Shown: positions 1 to 9,000 of the stretch, in pieces
Layout of the letters: every line of letters starts with the position of its first letter
How positions within the stretch are numbered: the stretch's first letter is position 1
NCBI RefSeq assembly: GCF_002009015.1
Contig: NZ_LZDE01000306.1
Span: 1 to 32,158, forward strand
Direction of reading: 5' to 3'
Origin: Microbulbifer mangrovi
GTDB taxonomy: Bacteria; Pseudomonadota; Gammaproteobacteria; Pseudomonadales; Cellvibrionaceae
DNA: 32,158 bases
Notes under the pieces: generated by a model
Told to the model about the DNA's origin: nothing
Seen by the model: the letters and a program-made list of their open reading frames with translations, nothing else
Database searches by the model: none
Made by a program: the position numbers and the translations under genes

Positions 1-1843
1 AACCGAGCATCGGGTTTTCTTCGTGGGGTTCGAAGGCGCTGCCGCCAATCAGGCGCGCATATTCATTGGTCTTGAAATCGGAGGTTCGTACGACGATAGG
101 GCGTGGATAGAAGGCGGCGGCGATGGTTCCGATTCCCTCGGATAGTTTCTCGATAAAATATGCAGCACCGCTGTCATAGTTCGCTGTCAGCTCTTCGACG
201 GCGCTGCGTTCTTCCTCATCCTCTATTTTGTCTGGGCATGCCAGCGCCATCGGGTGGGCCTTGATGTGCTCGTTGACGATAAACTCCATCCGCGCCAGTC
301 CTACCCCATCGCAGGGTAGGGCACTCAGCCGAAAAGCCTGCTCGGGACTAGCGAGATTGATCATCATTCTGGTTTCTGTCTGAGGCAATTGGTCTAGCTC
401 AACGGTGTCGACCTCAAAGGGAATTTCACCCTGGTAAATTCTCCCCACATCCCCCTCGGCACAGCTGATGGTTACTTGCGCACCGTCACGTAGTTCGTGG
501 TCGTCACCGATACCGACCACGGCTGGAATCCCGAACTCCCGTGCCACGATGGCAGCATGACAGGTGCGTCCGCCGCGCTCGGTGACCAGTGCCGATGCCC
601 GGCGCATCGCGGGTCCCCAGTCGGGACTGGTACTCTGAGCGAACAGTATTTCGCCCTCCTGGAATGACGCCAGCTGAGTCGCATCGGTAACTCGTCGGAG
701 CTTACCGGTACCGATACCGGTACCAATGGCGCGCCCGCTGGCAAGCTGGGTGTGGCGGTCGGGCTTCTTCGGGAAGTGATAGCGCTTTAGCTGGTTGCGT
801 GGCTTTTGCGAGGCAACGGTCTCCGGGCGTGCCTGCAGGAGATAAAGCTGGCCGTCATCGCCATCTTTCGCCCACTCAAGGTCCATGGGGCAGGGAGCGC
901 CACGTTTCTCGCTGTAATGTTTTTCCGCAGTAATCGCGTAGTGTGCAAGGGTGAGCACTTCGTGGTCGTTAAGGCTGAAGCGCTTGCGATTTGTTTGCGA
1001 TGTATCAACGTTGTGTACCGCTTGGCTATTGAGGTCCTGGTCGCAGATCATGGTCTGCTGCTTGGCGCCCAGTTGCCTGCGCAGGACACAGCGGTAGCCT
1101 GCCTCGTAGGTGGGTTTATGTACATAAAATTCATCCGGATCTACGGTTCCCTGGACGATATTCTCTCCAAGGCCATAGGCGGAAGTGACAAAAACCACAT
1201 CGCGGAAGCCGCTATCTGTATCCAGAGAAAACATAACGCCACTCGATGCCAGATCCGCCCGTGCCATTTTCATGACGGCGATCGCAAGTGACACCTTGAA
1301 ATGGTCGTATCCGTTGCGCTCGCGGTAGCTGATGGCGCGGGCAGTGAAGAGGGACGCGAAGCAGCGCCTGCTCGCTTCGAGCAGGCCACCGCAGTCACCG
1401 ATATTCAGGAAACTGTCGTGCTGGCCGGCGAAGCTTGCCTCAGGCAGGTCTTCGGCGGTGGCAGAGCTACGCACGGCAAGGCGCAGGTTATCGCCGTATT
1501 CCTCACGCAGTTTTGTGTAGGCGGCGCTGATTTCATCGCTAAGAGAGGCTGGTAGGCCTGCGTCGTACACGATTTCACGGGCCTTGGCCGCAATCTTGTC
1601 CTGTTCGTCATTGTCAGCCCCGGCAAGTCCTGCCAGCAGGTTGCGCAACGGCTTCCAGGCATTGGCATCGTCGAGTACCGCGCGATAGGCATCTGCATTA
1701 ATTGCAAATCCGTTGGGTACCCGAATCCCGTGGGGCGAAAGCGCGCAATACATTTCCCCTAGGGAGGCCGTTTTGCCGCCAACCTCAGCGATATCATCGA
1801 GCCCAATATCCTGGAACCAGCGGATGTAGCGAAGCGCTTGCAT
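1..1843 (-). CDS. ppsA: Phosphoenolpyruvate synthase PpsA (3' end beyond the window)
   Basis: Phosphoenolpyruvate synthase makes PEP from pyruvate and ATP, releasing AMP and phosphate; it is a cytosolic gluconeogenic enzyme. The frame opens at an ATG (1843-1841) and stays open to base 2, giving the first 614 residues of a family that is usually about 790 long, so the PEP/pyruvate-binding C-terminal barrel lies off the left edge. The N-terminal ATP-grasp domain carries VGGKTASLGEM and AVRSSATAEDLPEASFAGQ. The swivelling phosphohistidine domain carries GGRTCHAAIVARE, with the catalytic His near residue 429 (codon 559-557). The last visible residues, EENPMLG, match the E. coli enzyme closely. 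No strong Shine-Dalgarno is seen. It is divergent from the usp gene across a 236-base promoter region. I see no frameshift in the visible part. Identification rests on recalled similarity to E. coli PpsA. Confidence 0.95.
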   Translation of the reverse strand, partial: MQALRYIRWFQDIGLDDIAEVGGKTASLGEMYCALSPHGIRVPNGFAINADAYRAVLDDANAWKPLRNLLAGLAGADNDEQDKIAAKAREIVYDAGLPASLSDEISAAYTKLREEYGDNLRLAVRSSATAEDLPEASFAGQHDSFLNIGDCGGLLEASRRCFASLFTARAISYRERNGYDHFKVSLAIAVMKMARADLASSGVMFSLDTDSGFRDVVFVTSAYGLGENIVQGTVDPDEFYVHKPTYEAGYRCVLRRQLGAKQQTMICDQDLNSQAVHNVDTSQTNRKRFSLNDHEVLTLAHYAITAEKHYSEKRGAPCPMDLEWAKDGDDGQLYLLQARPETVASQKPRNQLKRYHFPKKPDRHTQLASGRAIGTGIGTGKLRRVTDATQLASFQEGEILFAQSTSPDWGPAMRRASALVTERGGRTCHAAIVAREFGIPAVVGIGDDHELRDGAQVTISCAEGDVGRIYQGEIPFEVDTVELDQLPQTETRMMINLASPEQAFRLSALPCDGVGLARMEFIVNEHIKAHPMALACPDKIEDEEERSAVEELTANYDSGAAYFIEKLSEGIGTIAAAFYPRPIVVRTSDFKTNEYARLIGGSAFEPHEENPMLG

Positions 1844-1887
1844 AGTGAATCGACCGTCCGAATCTGTCTCTATTTTCAACGTGGATT

Positions 1888-1917
1888 GCTATGTTCATCT
1901 CTCATTCTGAACATAGC
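1888..1917. promoter_or_regulatory. Perfect 10-bp inverted repeat in the ppsA/usp divergent promoter region
   Basis: GCTATGTTCA (1888-1897) and TGAACATAGC (1908-1917) are perfect reverse complements separated by a 10-base spacer. The dyad lies 45 bases upstream of the ppsA start and about 160 bases upstream of usp. No T-tract follows on either strand, so an operator for a dimeric regulator, or a hairpin in the ppsA leader, is likelier than a terminator. The arms do not match the FNR or CRP consensus. The function is inferred. Confidence 0.5.
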
Positions 1918-1979
1918 CGAGCTAAGCTGAATGCGCGTGCTGATTTCCCGCTTTTCTCGCTATCAGTGCTACGAAGTCA

Positions 1980-1998
1980 TTGAGTCACCCAGATTCAA
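1980..1998. promoter_or_regulatory. Imperfect 7-5-7 inverted repeat upstream of usp
   Basis: TTGAGTC (1980-1986) and GATTCAA (1992-1998) pair at six of seven positions around a 5-base spacer. The 19-base dyad lies next to an AT-rich stretch (AAATAATAC, 1997-2005) that could be part of the usp promoter. The TTGA...TCAA ends recall Crp/Fnr-family sites, but the spacing is five bases longer than the 14-base FNR box, so the regulator is unidentified. Confidence 0.25.
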
Positions 1999-2079
1999 AT
2001 AATACGCCCGGTCTCTGTACCTTTTTCTGAAAATGCCTATCTGTAACGTCAATAAGCCGCGCCTGTCGGGGGACCAGCT

Positions 2080-3069
2080 ATGCCGTTTAAACATATCCTA
2101 TTGCCACTCGACAGTTCTTCACTGGCCGAAGAGGCTGTCACGCATGCCATTACCCTGGCTCGCAGCAGCGGAGCCGACATCCACCTGTTACATGTACAAA
2201 AATCACCCTCACATTCTGATGAACACTGCACTGACCCGGTAGAGTGGCGCTTGCGCAGGGCAGAATTGCGCAAGTACCTCAAGGAGCTCTCAGACCAGAT
2301 TGCCGAGCAGAATATTGAAGTGACCCTTTCTATTGTGGAAGGCCGTCCCGCGGAGCAGATTGTCGAATACTGTGAAGAACATGATATCGACCTGATCGTG
2401 ATAACAGCATTCGGCAAGGGGGGTATCAGCCGCTTCGACTTCGGTAGCACCGCTCAGCAGGTACTCAGCGGTTCGGGGCGTTCGTTTATGGTGGTGCGCC
2501 CGGTGGGAACGCCAGTGGGAGAGGACGAGACCAATTATCAGCGGATCCTGATTTCCATGGATGGGTCACCCCGCTCAGAGTGGGTCGCATGTCAGATTGC
2601 CACACTGATGCGCGGGCAGAAGGTTGAGATTATCTTGTTGCAGGTAATCGCCATACCCGAAATGCCGCGTCGAATGCCGATCACCAGGGAAGAACATGCC
2701 ACGCGGGAAAAGTTTGTCGAATGTAACCGTCGGGCCGCCGAGGCCTATCTGGAGGAAATCGCGCGGCAGCTGAGAAATGGCATCAAGGTTACGCCGCAGC
2801 TGCAAATTGCTCAGAATATCGCTGAACATATCTACGCGACAGCGGCCAGGGAAAATGTGGACCTGATCGCCATGAGCGCTCACGACTGGCAAAGCGGCGC
2901 CCAACAGGTCACGGGTACCGTCTGTCATACAGTTATGTGCCAAAGCGATCTACCCGTACTGGTGTTCCAGGATCTTCCTGAAGCCCAGCTTCAGGCATTG
3001 CGCACCGGCGCCAAAATTTGTGAAATCCGTCATCCAACACTTTCTAACGATAGCTCAGCACAACAATGA
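2080..3069 (+). CDS. Tandem-domain universal stress protein (UspA superfamily)
   Basis: This is a cytosolic stress protein of 329 residues, about twice the length of a single Usp, made of two Usp folds in tandem. Domain 1 (about 3-148) starts FKHILLPLDSSSLAEEAV and has the nucleotide-binding loop FGKGGISRFDFGST (111-124), close to the G-x2-G-x9-G(S/T) signature of ATP-binding Usps. Domain 2 starts near residue 154 (ILISMDGSPRSEWVA); its equivalent loop (MSAHDWQSGAQQVTGT) is divergent and may not bind nucleotide. A GGGGGA Shine-Dalgarno at 2068-2073 lies 6 bases before the ATG. The stop overlaps the next start as ATGA (3066-3069), indicating translational coupling to the glucan synthase. Members of this family are commonly induced by starvation or oxygen limitation; here that is inferred from family and neighbours. 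Confidence 0.92.
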   Translation: MPFKHILLPLDSSSLAEEAVTHAITLARSSGADIHLLHVQKSPSHSDEHCTDPVEWRLRRAELRKYLKELSDQIAEQNIEVTLSIVEGRPAEQIVEYCEEHDIDLIVITAFGKGGISRFDFGSTAQQVLSGSGRSFMVVRPVGTPVGEDETNYQRILISMDGSPRSEWVACQIATLMRGQKVEIILLQVIAIPEMPRRMPITREEHATREKFVECNRRAAEAYLEEIARQLRNGIKVTPQLQIAQNIAEHIYATAARENVDLIAMSAHDWQSGAQQVTGTVCHTVMCQSDLPVLVFQDLPEAQLQALRTGAKICEIRHPTLSNDSSAQQ

Positions 3070-6000
3070 AATTGCGACGTGGAAATACCGATCGAATCGG
3101 TCGCGCGCGCAAGTTTTTTTCGCGCCGAGCCTCACCTTCCAAACCAACAAAATCACACGAGCCCTCGGCAAGTAACGGGGATAGTACGCATGAGCGCGCA
3201 GAAGAAATCTCGTTGCTTGCCAAGCGTCATCGGCACCTGATCGATGAGCGCGAGAAGTTCCCTCTTAAATCTTATCTGCGCTATCTCGAAAGGGACTTTC
3301 AGGCGGTTTACCGGCGCCTGGCCAAGCGTGTAGAGGCCGGTGAAAAGGGAACCCGCAGTGAGGAATGGCTGCTCGACAACCGTCATGTGGTCCAGGAAGC
3401 GCTTGAAGTGGTACGTGAGTCGGTACCACCGAAATACCTGAAGCAGTTACCGAAGATTGCAGGCGAAGACGGAAGTACCGAACTCCGCGTGTGGTCTCTG
3501 GCTACAGTGCTGATCGGGGAGGTCAAACAGCCGCTCGACCTGGAATCCGTCCACAATCTGGTGGATCTCTACCAGAACGAAACGATCCTGACTACAGGGG
3601 AACTGTGGGCGCTGCCGGCCGCGTTGCGCCTGAGCTTGCTGCAAAATCTGGCAAATTTCGCCGAAGAATCCCTGAGCACCATAGAGCGGAAGGAAGAACC
3701 AGAAAGTGTGGGTATCGCCAGTGCCATCATCAGCCTGCGAGAGTTGCGTACCTACGACTGGCGTCACTTTGTTGAATCCCTGAGCCGCGTTGAGCGGATT
3801 CTGGAGACGGATCCGGGAGGCGCCTATATCGATATGGACTTCGCAACCCGAGACCGGTATCGCGGAGTCATCGAACAGCTGGCACGGGGTAGCGACACTG
3901 CAGAGCATCGGATTGCGCAGCGTGTCGTTGAACTGTCTGATCAGGAGTCGGATGACAGCAGGCAGCGCCACATCGGCTACTACCTGGTCGACGCGGGGAG
4001 ACCGATACTGGATGCCGCAGTACAGTTCAAGCCGGATTTCAGGCAGCGGGTACAGCAGAAAGTCCTGCACAATCCCGCCGCCATTTACTTTTCTACCCTG
4101 GCGATATTCTCCTTTCCAATACTGCTCGCGCTGGCTATTTACCTGTTTGTGAGTGGCACCAGCATTGGCTTGACGTTGCTGGTTTTGGCTATTGCTGCGG
4201 TTCCAGCAGTGGGAATCGCACTAACACTGGTGAACGGGTTGATTACCCATAGCCTGGATCCCCGCCGCTTGCCCAAAATGGACTTCAAACAGGGCATCCC
4301 CGATGAGTATCGGTGCGCAGTGGTGATGCCGGTACTATTTGCTGATACCGACGACATCGAGCGTATTCTCCAATGTCTTGAGATGAATTATCTCAATAAC
4401 GACGACCATAAACTGGTCTATGTGATACTCAGTGACTTTGCCGATGCGAAAACCCAAGCCGCCGACAGTGACGAGACGTTGTTACGTTTTCTGCGGGATT
4501 CTGTCGAAAGCCTGAATCAACGTTACGGTGAGGAGAATGAGTGTGAACCCTTCCTGTTACTACACCGGGAACGGAACTGGAATGCGGCAGAAAAATGCTG
4601 GATGGGATGGGAGCGCAAGCGTGGCAAGTTGATTGAATTCAATCGCCTGTTGAAAGGGCACGAAGATCACAGCTTTACCTCCCGGATCGGCGATCTCGAT
4701 CGACTTAAAGGTATCCACTTCGTGATCACGCTGGACGCCGATAGTCATATGCCACCGGCAACGGTAGCACGACTCGTGGCGACCATGGCGCACCCCCTGA
4801 ACCGGGCTGTGATAGACAGCGACGGCCGTCGGGTAATCGCCGGTCACGGCTTTTTGCAGCCAAGACTCGAGATTGATCCGGCCGGCGCTGAAGAGACGGT
4901 ATTCAGTGAAGTCTTTTCGGGTGACCGCACCGTGGATCTCTATACCCATGCGGTCTCTGATGCGTATCAGGATCTGTTCGGGGAGGGGATCTTCGCAGGT
5001 AAGGGCATCTACGATCCAAAGGTATTTTCCCAGACACTGGCAGGGCACCTGCCGGAAAACGCGATCCTGAGCCACGATTTGCTTGAAGGGGCGGTTGGTG
5101 GCGCAGGACTGATTTCTGATGCGGTTTTCTACGAACAGTATCCACCCAACCTCTTTGCACTGTTGCGGCGATCACACCGCTGGATCCGCGGGGATTGGCA
5201 GATTCTTCCGTGGCTATTCGAACGCGTGACATTGGACAGCGGTGAAAAGGTTGCGAACCCGTTGCCGGTCATTCAGCGCTGGAAGATTTTCGATAACCTG
5301 CGCCGCAGCCTCGAAGCACCCGCACTACTGGCGCTTTTTGTCTTGGCCTGGTGTGGCCAGCTGCCGGGTAGTCCCTGGGGATGGACCCTGGTACTACTGA
5401 TCGTTTCTGCGATCCCGATCTGGTCGGAACTGTTGTCGATATTGTGGCAGAGCCTTGCAGATCCCCGGCGGGCGACATTGCGTTTGCGTGGTACTCCCGC
5501 GATATTGCGCCAGCGGGCAATGCACTGGCTTATGTCCCTGGCCATATTGCCGGTGCAGGCGCTCAATGCACTGGATGCAATCGTTCGTACCCTCTACAGG
5601 GTCGGTATTTCAAGGCGTCACCTGCTGCAGTGGACCTCAGCGGCACATGTAAATCGTTCCTTCAGTAAAGGACTTCTCGCGGGCCGCTGCTGGCGAGAAT
5701 TATGGTTCGCCCCAGCGCTGGCGATTGGACTGATCATCTGGCTCGTCTCGTCTAGTCCCGGCAGCCTGTTGCCCGCTGCACCCTTCCTGATCGCGTGGCT
5801 GTTGTTACCACAGCTGATCCGCCGTATCGATCAGCCTCACAAATTCGAAACCCAGGACCTTGAGGATAGTGACCGGGGGGAATTGCGCTTGCTCGCGAGG
5901 CGCACCTGGTATTTTTTCGAGCACTTCATGGGTCCCGATGACCACTGGCTGCCGCCGGATAACTATCAGGAGGAGCCGGTGGCGGTATTGGCCAGACGCA

Positions 6001-9000
6001 CTTCTCCCACCAATATCGGCCTGGGAATCTTGTCTATTCTCAGCGCATACGATTTTGGATATCTCGACCTGACGCAACTGCTCGCGCGTCTCAATAATAC
6101 GTTTGACCGGATGCGGGGTCTGGAGCGTTACCGCGGCCACTTTCTGAACTGGTATGAGACCCGGGAACTGCATCCCCTGAATCCGCGTTATGTATCAACG
6201 GTGGATAGTGGCAATCTCGCAGGCAGTCTGTTAACGCTGGCAAGCGGCCTGGAAAAACTGGAAACAACGCCCCTCAGCGGGCGCCAGCTGGTTCTCGGTA
6301 TCGCCGATACATTGGGCGTCGTGGGAGAGACGCTGCAGTCCACCAACCCGGATGCGATACCGACGGAAGTGCACGGTATCCTGGCGCAGATCACGCAATT
6401 GCGTGAAAGGCTCGAAGTCAGGGCGGACGAGGATATTTGGTGGGAGACCATCGATGACATCTATGAACGCGACGTGCCCGCACTACATGAACGGGTGCTG
6501 GCGCTCATCGAGCACGACGAGAGCTTCAGCGCGGAGTCCCTCGGACGCCTGCGCCACTGGCTTGATGAGCTACATCAGCACGCGGTAGCTGCCCGGCGCT
6601 ATCAGGAAAACCTCGAACCCTGGCAGCGGCTGATGAAAACACCTCCTGTTGCGTGTCGCGAGCAGGGCACTCAGGCCGCGCAAAGCTTTTGCACGCTTGC
6701 GGAGATACTGGATGGGCCGATCACACTGAAGTCTCTCGAAGAGACATGTGTGCGCGCGGCAAAGCAACTGCAGGTGCTGAATGAGGACCTGGCCGCAGTC
6801 AGTGACGAACAGCGCAATAGCGGGGAAGGGTGGAGTGACAGACTGCGCACTGCACTGATGATCGCGCAGGATAACGCCGGTATTTACCGCAATGATCTGC
6901 AGCGATTGGCGGACCGCGCCCGCGAGTGGGTTCTGGAAATGGATTTTGCCTTCCTGTACGACAGGGAGAGACACCTTTTCCATATTGGGTACAACGTCAA
7001 CGACGCATGCCTCGATGCCAATTACTACGATCTGCTGGCATCGGAATCACGACTTACCGGGTTTATCGCGGTCGCCAAAGGCGATGTGCCCGCCCGGCAC
7101 TGGCAGCACCTGGAGCGTCCTTTCAGTCGTATCCATCGCCGTGTGGTGTTGATGTCCTGGAGTGCGACGCTGTTTGAATACCTGATGCCGCGGCTGATGA
7201 TGGAGACTCCGGACCACAGCCTGATGGGACGTGCCTGTCGCAGCGCAATTGAAGTGCATCGCGAGTTTGCCGGTCGATTTGGCGTGCCCTGGGGCATAGC
7301 GGAATCGGGGTTCTACGAACTGGACAGCCACCTCCACTATCAATACCGGGCATTTGGTGTTCCGGGTATCGGATTCCGCCGCGATCTCGGCGATCGTCTG
7401 GTAATCGCCCCTTATGCATCGATGATGGCGTTACCTTTCTGTGCGGACAAGGTGATGGAAAACCTTCAGCAATTGCGTAGTCATGGTGGCTACGGCCAGT
7501 TTGGTCTGCACGAGGCGATCGATTTCGGTCGGACATCCAAGCCCGCACCGCGACGGGCGCGCACGGTCCGCTCATACATGAGCCACCATCAGGGCATGAT
7601 CCTGTTGGCGATCAATAATTTTTTGCATGAAGATGTGATGCTTCAGCGTTTTCACAGTGACGTACGTATCGGCGGCCTCACGCCACTGCTACACGAGCGC
7701 CTGCCCGCAGCGCCGCCGGCACTCAAACCATGGAAGCGTCCCGGGGTGATACGCACCTTCCATGCAGAAGTCGTGCTGGATACCTGGACGGTCACACCGT
7801 CGCGCCCGTATCCACAGTACAACCTGCTGTCCAATGGTCATTACTCTCTGGTGGTTGCCGCAGACGGTGCCGGTGGTAGCTATTGGGACAATATCGCCCT
7901 GACACGCTGGCAGCCTGATCCCACTGCTCACCAGTGGGGACGCTTCTGCTATGTGCGCGATCTCGAAGACGATGTGCTGTTCTCTGTAGGACTGGCACCG
8001 TGCGGGGGGAATTCGAATCAGTGCACCGCCAACTTCTCGCCCCAAGGCGTCGAGTTACAGCGCCGTGAGGCCGAACTCTTCTGTCGATTACATATTGCCG
8101 TCAGTTCCCAGCACGACATCGAAGCGCGGCGGCTGGTAATCAAGAACGAGAGTAATCGCGAGCGCCGCTTACTGCTGTCGGACTTTGCTGAAGTGGTGTT
8201 GGCGCCGGAGCGCGATGACTTGCGTCATCCCGCATTTGCCAAGCTTTTCGTCGAGAGCCAGTATCTGCCCGAAGAGCAGGTGATGATTTACCGGCGTCGT
8301 CCACGCGGAAGTAACGAGAAACCCATATATATGGCCGAGTGCGTGTTGGTGCAGCCCGGTGTACGCCACCGCCTTGGTTGGGAGACCGATCGCAGCCGGT
8401 TCCTCGGTCGTGGAGGCTCGCCGGTACGACCGCGCGCGATGGCGGAAGGACTATCCGGCTTTAGTGGCACCACCGGTCCCGTGTTGGATCCGGTGATCGC
8501 AGCTGCACAGGAAGTTACTGTCCCGCCCCAATCGGAAATCGAGGTGGTATATCTCACCGGTGTGAGCAAGTCCCGTCAGGAGCTACTGGCCACACTGCGC
8601 GCTTATCGCTCCCGGCCCAAAGCCCGCTGGGTGTTCGATCTCGCGCGAATGCAATCCGAGCAGGAATTGCATAATCTGCATATCACTGCCGGTGCAATGC
8701 GTTGGATGATGGACCTGCTGTCGGTAGTGCTGGCGCCCCTCGGTGGCCTGCGCGCGCCATCCAGAGTGCTGGCGCAAAGCCATCATATACAGCCCGGACT
8801 GTGGAGCCGTGGAATTTCCGGTGACAACCCGATTCTGCTGGTACATATCGTCAATGAACAGGAAATTGACTTTGCGCAGCCGATTTTGCAGGCGCACACC
8901 TACTGGTGCGGCCGAGGAGTTGCCGTCGACCTGGTGATCATCGATGAGGAGTCTGCCGGCTACGAACAGCAGACTCGCGACCGCTTACAGGAAATGATCA

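Noticed and set aside
806-1555. Plus-strand open frames across the ppsA region, which could suggest that ppsA is broken
   Set aside because: The minus-strand ppsA frame is open from 1843 to base 2 and matches PpsA motifs in order, so the plus-strand frames are shadows.
1980-1998. FNR box upstream of usp
   Set aside because: TTGAG...TTCAA is present but spans 19 bases rather than the 14 of the TTGAT-N4-ATCAA box, so it was kept only as an imperfect dyad.
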